Shown one piece after another: positions 44,316 through 57,860 of a DNA stretch of 64,000 bases; positions within the stretch are counted from its first letter, which is position 1, and each line of letters starts with the position of its first letter. This stretch comes from Cardinalis cardinalis. Lineage: Eukaryota > Chordata > Aves > Passeriformes > Cardinalidae. The translations under genes and the position numbers were made by a program. Below the pieces are notes generated by a model. The model was given only the letters and a program-made list of their open reading frames with translations. It was not told where the DNA came from and ran no database searches. The stretch is taken from contig JACDOX010000027.1 of NCBI GenBank assembly GCA_014549065.1, positions 4,756,485 through 4,820,484 of the forward strand, read 5' to 3'.

Positions 44316-46439
44316 ATTCCCCAGTTGTCATGAAGATGGATTTTGAGGGGGGTGAGAAAGAACTGTAAGCAAGGGGGCAAGACTTGAAGTTATACATTTA
44401 ATTCCCACCCTATCTTCTTCTGTTTGAGTAGCCAGCAATCCCTTGATGAGCCTCACAGCAGACTGTTTGCTCTGTGCTATATCAATGTTTAGCTCACGTG
44501 CAGCAGAAAATGCAGAACTGGGAAATGGGAATTTCAGTCGGAGTCAGAACACTGCGGTGCCCTCACTCACAGGCTTTGAAGGGCAGAACTGCCTCTGGGT
44601 TCCAACAGACTATTCTTCAGTCATCTTCCATTCATCTTTTGGAATGAGAGCTAAGTAACTCCTGGCCTGCTCCATAATGGAGAAACTAGCCTCTCTACGA
44701 GGTAGAGACATTTCCTTTCTTCTTTTGAAACATCATGAACTTTCAGACTTGGCAAGGCTCTTGCGTTCGATCTAATAATAAACCCAAACCATCCATTGCA
44801 CGAAAGTAATGAGTCTGAACTTGCCTGAACTTGCCTCAGGGAGCTGAGATCCAAAGCTCTGTCATTCCCTCAAAAGCCTTTCTCCTTTTTGCAAGGACAG
44901 GATGTTGTTGTGACAAGGCATCCTTGCTGTTTGCTCAGTCTCTCTCCCTCGTGATGAAATCCCTCTATAGCGACTCTGGAGGTCCTACTTCAGCTCTGAT
45001 TTTTGGGCATACAAAGTGCTGCACAACTAATCTCCNCTCTTTTCTATGAGTGATTTATGGAGGCTTGAAGGACATTGAGACTCAGCACATTCTCTGTTTT
45101 CCAAATGTTGGTGCAATGAGAGGGGCACTTTTCCTGCCAGTGGGAACCTGAAAGACCTGATGGACTTTTCTGGCAGGACTCAATGTCAGTGAAAGGGGCG
45201 CCAAGGCGCCTGCAGAGCAAGCGGAAGTACAAGTGTGTGTTAGCTTTGACTTCCACTGGGAATGACAGAAAAAATATTTTGACTTGATTTTACAGTTCAG
45301 TTTCTTGTTAGCACAAATGAATGCTCAGCCAGTGATCAGAAATGCCCTTGCTTAATTAGCATCGGTTCCTGTCCAGTTATTAGGGACCANTGACGTGAGA
45401 GGAACAAACAAACAACCTCCACATTGAAGAGTGTGTGAAATACTTCTTCTTTTCCCATCAAGTCTTTTGTTATGGTACCAGTTCTTTTTTAAAAAGAGAA
45501 GGATTCTTGTGTTGTCGTGAAGAGTTTGCTCTGGGAAGGGAGGAGGGCAGTCTGCAATGTTTGTTCTGGNTATCTAAATTTAAATGACTAGCTTAAGCAC
45601 ATAATCTCCCTAGGCTGCCTCTAAAAACCATTGGAGAGGGAAGGGCTTCTTTAATGAGCAGTTCAAAGGCTCTTGTTTTAGAGAGCAATATTTTATTACC
45701 ATGCCATACAGTGTTATAGGTGTTTAGGGTTTTATTTTGCCTTCTTGCATGCTTCTGCTCTCCAGTAGGATGTGAAAAGCAAAACCAAGAAGTTCTTTGT
45801 ATATGTGGATTTGTTACCATATCCTCCTATGTTTCATTATGCAAATCACAAAATTACTAGAGCACAAGGAAATGAATTAGGTGATTTCCTTCCCCCTTGT
45901 ATAAAACAAACATTCCACTCTGATGTGAAGTTTGAAGCTCAGCAATTTTTACCTGTGTGGGAATGGATATCACTGGTGGAATCCCTTTTATTTGATTCTG
46001 GAAAGTGAATTTGTCCTGATACAGACCTGATCCAAATCTCATGGAAATTAGGATGNCCACAGTTTAGCAACTGTTACACTAAGTTATTTCCAAATCCATT
46101 TAGTCCATCATCCTGTTTAGTGCCAATAAGATCACCAACAGATGCTTTTGGTGAATGCTGGAATGGGTTTGCAACTGGCAAGCTGGGACATTTGGTCACA
46201 TCCTAATCCTCCACAGACAGCAGTCAGCTGAATCAGCTCTGACATACAGATGCTAGTTTCCCTTCTGCATGCTTTCTTAGCATTAACCATTAAAAAAAAA
46301 AATCTTACTGCCCATATAATAGGGAGAAGCTGTAGCTACAATATCTTGCTTTTAGAAACGCAGCGTTCCTATATGAAAATCCAAGAGAAAAGGTTTAGAT
46401 GAAATGACTGAGAGTACTCAGAGAGCAGTTACCCCGTGA
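44316..46439. other. Intergenic, no gene recognised
   Basis: Mixed single-copy sequence. There is a small GC palindrome (GGCGCCAAGGCGCC, about 45197-45210). No coding evidence. Confidence 0.45.
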
Positions 46440-47065
46440 ACACTCTCAAATGGGAAAGATTTATTGAGCTGGCTCCCATGGGATATCCCTAGGCCTGGGT
46501 TCAGGCCTATTCAGTATTTTCATTAATAATTTGGATGAAAGGGTAGAGAGCCCTTTTGTTAGAGTTTCTGCTAAGAGAGAGAGACGCTAGGGAGGAGGGG
46601 ATTAGTGCTCAGGAGATCTCAGTAATTAGAGGAATGGTCTGGAAAAAAACAGGATGCAATTTAGTGAAGACAAGCACAAATCTGCACCTATGTTGAAATA
46701 ATCAGCTCCACAGGCACACGGTGGGAGCCACAAGGCAGATAAAGCTGTGCTGCAAAGGAGGCTCTGATGGAGCAATGACTCAGCTGTGGAAGGAAGGAAC
46801 ATTGGGCCGGGTTGGACAGATGGGGATGCTGCANGTTGGGTGCTGGGGATAAGCCCTTCAGCTGGATACTGGGACTGGTTTCAGGCATTCCACCTTGGGA
46901 AAGGTGTGACTGCAAGTCCCAAGGCGAGCAAGGCTCCAGAGGGGAGAGTGAAAGGCTTCATGTTTAGCCTAGGGTAAGCAAAGCTGAAAGGAGNCATAGT
47001 ACCAGTCTTCAAGAGCAGTCAGTCTGCCAAAAGGAGGAAGGTGGTGANCTGCTCTGTGTCCAGAA
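46440..47065 (+). mobile_element. Old CR1 LINE, reverse-transcriptase/3' ORF2 region
   Basis: Phrases in CR1 order: TATTCAGTATTTTCATTAAT, AATTTGGATGAAAGGGTAGA, GATGCAATTTAGTGAAGAC, ACAAATCTGCACCTATG, GCAAAGCTGAAAGGAG, ATAGTACCAGTCTTCAAGAG and GGTGGTGANCTGCTCTGTGT. The first two encode a relic of the FNIFINDLD-type RT motif. Broken by stops, heavily diverged and truncated at both ends. Confidence 0.7.
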
Positions 47066-47169
47066 ATTATCCTCTGTGGTTTAGCCACGGTTTTCTGTGG
47101 TTAGAAAAAAACAGAGGGAGAGAGAAATTGAGATGGTAGATAAGTTGGCTTTACTGCTTTACTTATGAA

Positions 47170-47345
47170 GTGCCTTGNGGCACAAAGCACATGATCAAAC
47201 ATAGTTGAGTTACTGTAGCTTAATGAGTTATTGCCTTCTGGCTGAACCATACTAATTAACCATGTATGTGCTCAGCCTGCCTCAATTGCCAGATGAAATG
47301 GCCTCACTTAAATACTTTGGTTTTATTTTGCAGGAGGCAGCCCAA
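47170..47345. promoter_or_regulatory. Candidate conserved noncoding element
   Basis: Compact non-repetitive AT-rich block with ATGATCAAACATAGTTGAG, GCTTAATGAGTTATTGCC, ACTAATTAACCATGTATG and CCTCAATTGCC, that is LEF/TCF-like and homeodomain-like cores. Assigned on texture only. Confidence 0.22.
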
Positions 47346-48779
47346 ATGCTTATGTAGGGTCAATGATTACAGCTCAGCTGATGGTGGAGTGACTTCTAGG
47401 GGATGAAAACTTGTTCTTTGGGGCTCAGAAATAACACTGGCACTGTTATATCAGGGAATAATAATAATAACATGCGGCTGACTAGGGAGGAGGAGCAGAA
47501 AACAGACCTAAATGTGTATATTACTTCACTGGCTTGTGTCAGTAGAAAGGGACTCTATACAAGTGTATTGGAAATGTAATAGCACTAAATTTCATAGAAG
47601 ATCTCAGTAAGTTTTTGTTTGGGAAGGCTTTAAGAGCAAGTGTATGTGCAGTTGTAAGATAAATCCTTTTTCTTAGTGTTTTCTGGTAAATTATCTCCTT
47701 TTGGCTCACACCCACNCAGTCATCTCCAATTGTAGCTCTTTGCCATCAGTGATGGTTGTTGCAGTTTCTGTGTTCAATGAGCTGCCCTCTTCCTCTGAGA
47801 AGTAGTAGCTGTTGCAGTGGAGCCTTCCTGGTTCTGCTAAGTGTGGGGTGTGCTCCAGGTTCCTGCTTCCTCTGCCTTCCTTGCCACCTTCCTCCCTCCC
47901 TGCCTCCTTTTTCTCCTTTGTGGCTGTTTTTCCACTGTTGTCACAGTCTGAATTATGTGGCTGAGGATGAACATTTGGATGTTGCAATCATTGGGAAGTT
48001 TTTTGCTCACAGCAGTGCTTCTGTCTGTGCTGTCCCATTGAAGCAGCTTATCCTTTTGCTTCCAGCACGCCATCCAGGCAGGCAGCAGGCTTGGCAAGCT
48101 GGCTTTGCAGACAAGACACACCTGACAAGTGCTNTGTGAAATGGAAGCAGAGACTTCTACTTTGTTAGTTTGTTGCTATTTTATGTCATCACACAAATTA
48201 GCCCAAAAGGGGACCTGTGGAAGTTATCTGGTTCCTTTCTGTGCTCAGGGCAGAATCAAATACATCCCTGCCTTTTTTGGCTGATGTTTGCTTAACTTGT
48301 TCTTGAAGTCCTGCGTTGCTGCAAACTCNCAGCTCCCCAGACAACTTTTCTCTGTACTTTCCTGCATTTGACCACTCCATCTGATCCAAAATACATAGCT
48401 GAGGACAAGTTAACACACAAATCTAAACCAGACAAACGGCATTCATTTGCTTTTGTGATCCTTTCAATTTTCTGTAGGAAAGAGAAATGCTAGAAATCTT
48501 CATAGAGTTTATTTGATAACATAACTGTTCTGTAATCTAATTGTAATCAAATTTTATCTAAAGATGATTGTTTTCCCTTCAGGAGACAGATTTTTGCATT
48601 GAGAGAAAAACTAGAGCCAAGAGCTATTACAATAGCATTGCATACACTGCATTTCTGTGATGCCTGCAATAAGGACCAACTTTTCATAGCTGTGTTTTAT
48701 ATGTGCATGTGGAGGGATATTATGTTGCTATTGGTGTAAGGCTTTCTTCCTTTCCCAGAGACACTCTCTAGGCTGAGGA

Positions 48780-48840
48780 TGTGGGATTTGGTTGGAGCTG
48801 AAATTGAGCCCAGGTCTGGGGAGCCTGTCTACTGTAGCAC
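48780..48840 (-). repeat. Possible MIR-like relic (antisense)
   Basis: GGAGCTGAAATTGAGCCCAG followed by GTCTGGGGAGCCTGTCTACT resembles the antisense MIR block GGGATT-GAACCCAGGTCTG with its following trinucleotide spacing. Only about 60 bases, hence weak. Confidence 0.35.
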
Positions 48841-50174
48841 AGAAATAATTCATATCTGCATGAAGTTTTTACCCTGATGTGGAAAGGCTCTGACCGATTT
48901 GAGATGGGGGTTTGTCTTATCTCTAGTCTTACTGCAAAGAATTTTTATCTGAAAACATTACTTTCACAGGGTCCCTGCAGTATTGCTAATCCCCCTTGGT
49001 ATTACCAAGGAAATATCAGACCATAACTATTCCATGGAGATCTGAAGTGAAATCGTCATGCGAGAAGAACGTGAGAACTGCTGAGCAGACTGTACTTCCT
49101 GTTATATGAGAACAACTGTGCATCCACAAGGAGCTGAAAATTGTGATGCTTCTATGATCCTGTCACGTCCTTCAGCAGATGCATTTTGCACAGACCCTTG
49201 TACAAAGAGAGAGATTAAAGAACAAGTGAAACATTTTCTCCCCTGCATGTAGAAGGAAATATATGCTGCCTAAAATGAGGGGTGACACTGAAAAAACGAT
49301 GCTTGAACTAGGAGGTCATCTTAAAACAGATGAAAGAAAGTCTGTTTCTTACACAATGAGCTATGGACTTCTGGGATTTATTAATGCAGAGGAGGATGGG
49401 TACTGGTACTACCAGCTAGCTCAAGAAGCTGTTGGGTAAATTCATGGACAACAGGTCCATAAAGGGAAAANGCAGGGTTGTACTCACTCAATTCCCTGTG
49501 CAGCATGTCCTGCCACCATCAGCAGAGGCAGGATATGGGGCAAGGGGGGCCATCGACCTTGGCCTATCAGCATGAGTTTGACACTCATGNGCCTCTCCTC
49601 CACATCTATCTGCCCTGCCTGTGACTCCAGAGCCAAAACCACTGTCACAAGGGTAAAAAGGCTCTTTGCTGGGCTTGCAATATCCTACAAAACTGGAACT
49701 AGCTTATGGGGAAATGAATTATTTGGGTCCCTGGCATAAGGGAAACTTGATCTGTATCTGGGTTAGACCTCTACCACCCTTATCTAACAATAGTTCAAGA
49801 GGAGGGTTGGTGATAGCAAAACAGCGTAGGAACACCTAGTTATTCCTCAAAACCTGCTGAGGTTTGCATTTGGATCCCTTGTTTCCTGTGCTCCGTGACA
49901 GTAGAGGAGGGACAGACTACTGGACANGCATATTGCCTATTTTTGTTTTCACTACGTTTGGTGAGGGTTGGAAATGTGACGTATTTTCCACAGAATCAAA
50001 TAATTCTCAGTAGTGTCAGAAACAGCAATGTTTCAGCTCTCTGAGGGATTTTGGACAAGAGTGAAAGACCCTTGAAATTGATATCAATAATTCTGCTGCT
50101 CAAGCTGGAGGCAAAACTCTAACAGCTGTCGGGGGTGTGTGTGGTTTTTTATACCCCGTCTAGCCTCAAGGAGG

Positions 50175-50300
50175 CAAGACCATCATAATTAGCTGCTAAT
50201 TGAGAAGTGCACATCTGAAAAGCACAATTTCAGAGAACAAAGAGCCGGAGAGACCCATTTCCAGGGCTAATTANAATTAATTCATTGCTATAAGTAGAAG
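50175..50300. promoter_or_regulatory. Cluster of homeodomain-type TAAT cores, candidate enhancer
   Basis: Within about 125 bases are ATAATTAGCTGCTAATTGAG, GGCTAATTANAATTAATTC and a SOX/TCF-like AGAACAAAGAG. At least four TAAT/ATTA cores in a non-repetitive setting suggest a regulatory element. Not testable from one sequence. Confidence 0.27.
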
Positions 50301-53300
50301 GTCTCCCACAGTCCTGGGACTCTCTCTTGCCCTCTCCTGAAATGCTAGTCTAAACATATGCATACCAATCATGGAAGGCTCAGCANGACTTGTGCAGCTC
50401 TTGTGCAACACAGAAATAGCACTGCTTGTTGAAAATTAGTCTATTTTTCCTTTTTTTCCCCCTTTTTTATAGCCCTGGGCTACGTCTCCCCTCTGCTTTG
50501 CTACCTGCCCTTCCTTGCTTTTCTGAATCTGTGTACCAGCAAACAAAGTGGCAATGTCAGCATTTTTTCCACTACTGTAAGAACGGGGCTTTTAGAGAAA
50601 AAAGGTCCACAAAACCAGGCTTCGCTGTCTGTGGCACCCTCCTGAAGGTGCCTCCAACAGGACTATCTTCATGCACCTCCCTGAGCTGCTGGAGTNCATT
50701 TGTTTTTTCCCTAACAAGTCTAGAGCAGCTGCTTTTGCACTTGANTGGGGCTCTACCAATAGCCCTTCGGGTGGTGAGGACATGGGCTGCAGTTTCCAGT
50801 CTTCATGTGGTCTCTTAAAAGCCTTCAAGAGCTGAGTTTTCTCTTTAANTCCNNAAATGTTTTNAAAAAAACACCTGCACAGTAAATATCTCAGTAGCAG
50901 GTCAACCTACAATGTTTCTATCTCATTTGAGATCATCATATCTCTCTTACATGTATTAGTGCCAGCATCTCATTGCTGAGGGACTCAGTAGCCATGGCAA
51001 GGACACTCCAGTGAGAAAATGAACAAGACTATTCTCTTATGATAGCCAATTTTGGTCATCCAATATGTGGTCCTTTTAAAATAAGTTTGATTTTTTTTTT
51101 TTTGAAGATGTTGAACGTCTATCTTTGGAAGACAGAAATTACTTAAAATTGCTTCAAGTTATGGACCCAAAAAAGAGCAAGATAATAACAGGTTTGGTGA
51201 AATGCAAGGTAACACATTGTCATTAGTGATGATCTTGTTACAGAGGAGGTGGCCTGCTGAATTTTGCTGTGCTGGCCTCCCTGTGTAAGGGTATCTAACA
51301 AACCTTAGAAGCCTCACAGTTTAACCATGGGTGTTGGAAGCCGATGCTCCTAAAACAGACAAATGGCTTAATTTGCAGGAAAGAGGAGTCTGTACTGCTT
51401 AGTAGGTGTGAGATGCCTCATTTATGATCCAAATATAGATGCACTTCTNTATCTTTACTTAGCCACTACTGAAAATCTGGTGTGTGATACCTCAGCAAGC
51501 CTGTGCTGNGGCAAATGTGAACAGCACACTGCTGAGATTGAGAGACTCTGAGTTCTTTAAATACCCTTAGATTTCCTATTGAAGGAAATGGATCTTCTAA
51601 AGAAAAAAATTCCAAAGGATTTTCTTCCCACCAGTGCTCATCTGAACCACTACAGTGCAAGAGCAACCTTTCAATTCTTTTTTCTGTGTAGTTTTGGGAT
51701 GTTCTTCTTTCTGTGTGGTGAACCTTGCATGTTATTACACATTTCCCACATGCTCATTTTGGTGAGGGACAGTATCTACTGCTGCCATTAATGAGGCTAA
51801 AAGCCTCACCTTGGCTTTGTATCCCACTGCTGAGAGGAGATGCAGCTGCCACAATCTGTGCCTTCATTAAGGCTTTAGCTGGAGCCAAACNCAAACCATA
51901 ATCCCTGTGCTCCCCTTCTTGTGCCACCAGGGCCCTGGGCCCCTTCTGCATAGGAACATCAGCCTGAGAGCTGGCACTTCACCTTACCATCTGGCCCAGA
52001 GGACCAGACCTGCCCCCTCGAACTTCCCCATGGCTCAGAGCCCTTCTTTGCCAGGAGCCCACTGCCAGTTTGCAGATAGTTTGAGGCTTCTGGTGCCTTA
52101 TGCTGGGTAAAAGCAACTTGGTGGGCAGAGAGTTGGATTGTAGAGGGTTNCCAAACACAGCAATGCTCCTCAAAACACATAATAACAGCCTCCCCCTGCC
52201 CTTCACACAGCCAGCACTCCTGCCCTGCCGCCCCATGCTGGCATGGGCAGTCTGCCTCACACTTCTGCTGCTGCCACAGACCCAGATGCTCCTCACTGGT
52301 GCAGCCTCCTCACACTTGCTGGGAGGCTTGGAGGCTTTCACCAATTTCCTCTGCCAAGCNTCTGCATTCCCTGTGGGGTCTTCGGTAACTTTACACTTCT
52401 CTAGTCCTGCAGGCAGGCAAGATGCCTTGACAAGTTCCCCAGGAGTTCACTTTTGCTGAAAACCAGAATTTCCTTCCCTCACACATCTGATTCTGGCTGC
52501 ATTGCCTGCAATTGTACTTTCAGCTGCTGCTTGCAACACTAAGAAGCAGTCACAGTGGAACTGGTGGTTTGCCATTAGATCCCAGTGGCTCATATTTGCT
52601 GAACTTGTTTGTATCTGCAGTGGCTCACATTTCTTATGTTAGGTCAGCAGAGCGGGGTAAGGCTGTATAAAAGTCTAATTGTAAAGACTTCAAAGCTATT
52701 TTTATTTGACATCTCACTGATCCAGCCTGTAGCAGAGCAATCAGACGACTACAGAGCCAACTGCTTTTGGGCAGTGTTCCCCTTCTGTCCTTAGGTCTCT
52801 TTTTCTTGAAGGTATGAAGCATGATATCAGATGAAAACTCCTTTCATGGGTCATAAAAGTTTCTTTAACACATTGTCCCCCTGCTCCCNCCAATTTTGAG
52901 TTCAAAAGGGCTGATTGGGCCTAGAAATGGAACCAGAGATACTGAAACACCTTTACAATAGTGCTAGGACTGCTCTGTACCTAAACGATACCATATGTTG
53001 GTCTGCTTCTNGTGGTGTTTACTGTGTAACCTCATTGGCTCAATGGGAATCTGTCTGGAAAAACAGTCAGGGTGTAAATGAATATCTGAAAAGAGCCTCT
53101 CTGAGTAAACTCAAAATGCTGCTNAGGGGCAATGCTAAGACCGTCTTTGATGACTACCATCCAACCTGGAGAATTGGTTATGACCAGTAAAGGAAGAANA
53201 CTGCCCCAAATTGCACTCAGGAGATGTCTTTGCCCATCATTCTTAGACATCTGTGTAATGATGATCATCAGTCCTGGGGATAGTGCCCNCACAGAATTTC

Positions 53301-56300
53301 AGATAGCACTTTAGCACTTCCATTGCATGGAAAGGGACTACAACCTGCAACTGGACAGAAACTGAAATTTGGCAAATGGCTTTAAGCCTTGTATCTAAAC
53401 CCCACCTGTGATATGCAGAAGTGCCCATAGATTTCAGTGCTTGCATGACTGTGCCTTCCTGTCAGACAGTCAAAGTCCTTACACTCAGTCTGGAAACTGG
53501 GTGGCAATGACAAAACTCCCATTGCTCATTTTGGACAGAGAAATAAATCCCATTAAGTCCTTACAGTCACACACATGGGGAGCATGGCTAGTACCTCACT
53601 TATGTTTTATCTCATAACTACTACTATTATAAAATGTCTAGGTTGAAAGAGAACTTTTCTTGTACTGTTCCCTAAACGTTTCTTCTTGAAGTCTGTTATT
53701 TACTCTCAGGAGGCCTCAAAATTTCCCAGAATCTGAAAGTTATTTGATTCAATCCCACAGCTGCCATCTCAACAAACATGTAAATAAAACAAAGATCCTG
53801 TGAATGGGGATCTCAAGCAGTTGTGGAGAGAATTAGGGGTTAGTGAAAGATGATTCTGCCGTTGTTCTCCTAATTGATAAAAGACAGACCACTACTATTT
53901 TGAATAATGTCATTACCACACAAGCCTCAAGCAACTTAACAGATCCTGCCCAATAGAGAGGAGCCACTTCTGGATGTTGAAAAGGTTCCTATGAAGTTAT
54001 TCCATTTCAAGTGCTTAAAAGTAAGGACCAGAGNGAGTGAAGCAGTACCACCCCTTCCTCTTTTTTAATTTAAAAAAAAATGCTTTCAGATGAATCCACT
54101 TTCTTTTTCTTCTGAAAGTTTCCTTCCCCCAGCTGCATCTTTTATGTGCCCGAGCTCTTCCCAGCCCTGTCACAGACCCATGGTGTGCTTTGATGCTACA
54201 CCACTCCTGCCTGGTCAGTCACCCTACTCTCCCAAGCCCAAAAGAGCAGGAGAAAATTCAAAAGCAGCCCTGCTCTCCCTCCCACAGCAGCTTTCCATCC
54301 AATGCTTGCTCATGACCTGAACCTGGCATCCAGGCTGATTCACGTTTGTAACAACAAAAGCAGCCAAGCATACAGGTTGAGGTCACGGAAAACTCAAGAT
54401 GGTTTTACAAGGTTACTTTAGAAATGTCCACCTATTTCACTCTGAACATCAGCTCCTCTGTTGAGTATCACTGCATATTCAGAAGGAATTCAAAAGAAAA
54501 CACGTGAAAAGGAGTGGCACACTTGTGCAAGGTGTGAGTGTCCTCCTAATGCAGAGGTTGTACCTTAGAGGGTGAAAGAAGGTGCCTGGTGACTCAGAGC
54601 AGTCCTCTGTAAACCCAAAGGGGATTTAAACTTGGGATTTAAAAGCAGCTCATCTCTGTGNGATACCTGAACAAATCTTAACACAAGCCTTACTGACCAG
54701 AATTATCAGGAGTTCCCAAGCTCCCAGCTGCAGAGCCCCAAAGCCCCTTGCAGGATTGTGTCAGGGTCAGCACCCTCTGAGTGGGGCTGGTCCCACATGA
54801 GCTCTGACCAAACGCTGCTGTGGAAGCCTCGAGGATGAGGGTGCAGGGTGAGCACCAGCCCATCCCTCTGAGCCTGACGTGGTGGATCCTGGTTTAGAGC
54901 TGCAGCAGCCCCTGCCTGGATGGTGGGCATTGAGCTCAGGTGAGAGGGAAGGAAGAGACATTTACTCAGTTCAGCTGGAGCAATGAAGGGTGAGAGGCAG
55001 CAAAGGGCTTGTGAGGTTGTGCTGCCCTGTATACAATACCCTGGCAAGTTAAACATTGCACTGAGAGAGCTCCCATGAAGATGCCCCATCTCCTTCCCAG
55101 CTTCACCACATGACTGTAGCCTCCCAGTGTGCTTTAGACATCAAACAGGCCTTTAAAACCATTGTGTGGACCCCATACCATGTCACACACAGTGTGAGTT
55201 GCCCTCTGGGCAAAAGACTCCAGGGAATTTTTAGGTCCATTCATGTCAGATGAAAAATGGTCATCTTCAGACATAATTTATTTTCCTTTTCTCCCTCCCA
55301 AAAAACAAGTGTCTAAGCAAGCCAGCCAGAGGCAAAGGCTGTGATTTTCCTTGTGTTCTTCTAGCTAGGACCTCCTGTCCTTTCCCTCATGTCATTCAGA
55401 AAAAAAAAATAAAGTACTGCTTCTGGTTGTTTGGCAGCTGCTCACAAGCTTACATGAGAAGTAAAGAGCGATGTGCTGGGGAAATCTGATTCCCAGCANG
55501 ACAAGGACCTGCAAGCAAAAAAAGAACTGCTGAATATGTACAGAAGAGCTAAACAGTCACCAATGGTCCTCTAAAATGCCAAGGAAAGCATTTGTTATCC
55601 TTTAAGTATATAGTATGGGTAGTTGGGTGAAATTAGTAAAGGGAAGCTAAAGACCTGGAAATCAGAGAGCTTTTATTAGAATATACTTCCTAGAAGCACC
55701 CTGGGAGAAGAGCAAAAGCTGTGTGGCTTCAAAAATTTAAAAATGGGTAAGACAAAAACCATGAAGAGGAAGCAGAATTAATAAATAAAGCAGAGTCAAT
55801 AATCCTGCTTGGGGATGGGGTGAACTGTTGGCCTCATGTCAGGCATGTTTTCCATTCCCCACTTCTGGGATACTAAAAAAAAAGTCTGACCCAATCCAGG
55901 GATTACACAAAGAATGCACTCCAACAAAGGGAAATGCATGGCCTTTCTACTCACCCTCCAGAGGCATTTGGGACCAGAAGAGGAGTTGGTCTGAATAGTC
56001 AGGATTACATTCCTGGCTGTGTCTAGCAAATGCTATGTGGATTGAGAGAAATATATATATATATATGTGCTCTTCTGTCACTGGAATATTTTCTCTGTGT
56101 TCTCTTGTAAGGCAGATGTCAAAAGGAGACAGTGATGGCCACTGAAGCCATTCCTGTTTAACAGTGTGTCTGAGATGTTATTTCTTCCCTTGTCTGCCTG
56201 AGAATGGGTTAGTCCAAAACACAACTCAGCAATTAGGATATTAATAGTCCTATTACTCCAAGCCATCCAGTTTGCTTTAAAATTCATGGTGCAGTTAGCT

Positions 56301-57769
56301 GAGGTTTGTTCATAACAGTAAAAGTACAGAGATACAGGAAGACTGAGTCAGAACAGAGCTTTGAAATGCATCAAGCAACCATTTAATTAAAGAAGGGAGC
56401 TCTAATATTGTGTTCCAAATGATTACTTATTTATGTACTCCTCAAATAGTGCTATTTTTAAATNAGATTTTGAAGGGAAGACAATTTATATTTTTATATG
56501 CAGACAGTCTTAAAATTAAATGAGCTGCCAGTACAGCACTGCCCTGAAGGAGTAGCAGAAGAAAAATCTNTGTGTCAGTCCTTCTGGTTCTTCTGCTGCC
56601 TCTCAGCACCATGCCTGCTGGAGATCAAAGCAGGCATCTCAAGATACACAGGCCTGTCAGCTCCTCCCAGCAGTCCTCCTGGGGCAGGTCATTGCCTGGC
56701 ATTGTTGAGACATGGGTTTGGAGGTGCCTGGAGGCAGGCACCAGGAAGCCCAGGGAGATGGCCAGGTAGAAACATAGGGAGGACGGGGTACTGTGCCTCT
56801 TGATGAGAAAGAAGGGTTCTAAACTTTTGAATTTAAACTTTTAAAATTTCAACTTCCTAGAGTGACACAGGGTTTTCATTTTACAAAACTGAAACTAAAT
56901 TGGCAAATCCTGGGTTCAGGCAATGACCTTCATCCTTCACTCATCTGATATTTGCTAATTGCACTAGTGTGGAGTGTGAAGTTCAGCAGGGCACCATTTT
57001 ATGATCATTTTTCACTGATCTGAACAACCATGCAAGTTGCAAGGAAAGAAAATGTTGGCTCCAACCGATGTTTGAAAACCTAAGTTTTTCTTCACACTGG
57101 AACTGAGAAAGGCCTGTGTGGGAAGGAATGAATGTTTGCTGAGTTCCTAAATAAATCTGAGCCCAGCTTGAGAGGCTGAAAGCCCAGTGGCTTCTTTGAG
57201 CTCTCTAACAAAGGGCTGCACCCAAGTGCACTGAAGTCAGAGAGGGTTTCTCATTGACATCAAAGGACATTGAATTGGACCCCATGAGGGACTGTCCCTG
57301 CCAGAGACCAGCAGAATAATAGTGTGTGATGTACGTGACCAACTGCCCCTGACCAACCGCTTGGATCCCAGGCATTAGACACCGCAAACACTCAACTCAC
57401 AAACAATCAATGAAAATGTGCCAAAAAATTCAAAGAAAAATATGTACGGAAACTGCAATGTGTTTGTGGGTATTTTGTGAGCAGAAAAATAATATATTTG
57501 TGGAATAAATTAGTCCCTGAGAAGTGTTCTCTCAGCTCAGAATAGCGTGCAGTCAAGTCAGCTAATCGAACTCAAGCTTCTNTTCTCTTGTCAAGGGAAG
57601 TGGGCAAGTACAGAAACATGGATGAAATGAATTTGGGCTTGCTTTTAAAATGTGANGTGCCAATTAAATCTCATTGTAATNGTTCCTATCCTTTNAAAAA
57701 TAATTTTTTGNTGCTATCCAANTGCTTTAGCTTATTCTCTCANGAATGCTGACAAGCTTTGGTCTGGTG

Positions 57770-57860
57770 TTTATCCATATCAGACACTGCAAAGCTCATC
57801 CAGTCCCTTATCTCCTTCTGATTAGATTACTGTAATGTCCTGCCTCGAGGTCCCTCTGGC
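57770..57860 (+). mobile_element. Relic of an L2/CR1-clade LINE reverse transcriptase
   Basis: In the + frame starting at 57783, the sequence reads DTAKLIQSLISF-stop-LDYCNVLPRG. This matches the widespread RT motif LI(H/Q)(A/S)(F/L)ISSRLDYCN(S/A)LL of L2-type LINEs. Length about 30 codons with one internal stop. The flanks are too diverged to extend the call. The family (L2 versus an old CR1/L3) is not resolved. Confidence 0.55.

Larger units (their letters stand above)
47066..57769. other. Intergenic, no gene recognised
   Basis: About 10.7 kb. Candidate noncoding elements at 47170-47345 and 50175-50300 and a MIR-like scrap near 48780-48840 are noted separately. Pyrimidine-rich runs (47870-47930) and a short (TA)n at 56050-56066 are the only low-complexity tracts of note. 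Open frames up to 130 codons show no recognisable protein. Confidence 0.45.

Noticed and set aside
45197..45210. GGCGCCAAGGCGCC palindrome
   Set aside because: Short, and built of two self-complementary hexamers; likely chance.
56050..56066. (TA)n stretch as a possible origin or functional element
   Set aside because: Only about eight units; ordinary low-complexity sequence.
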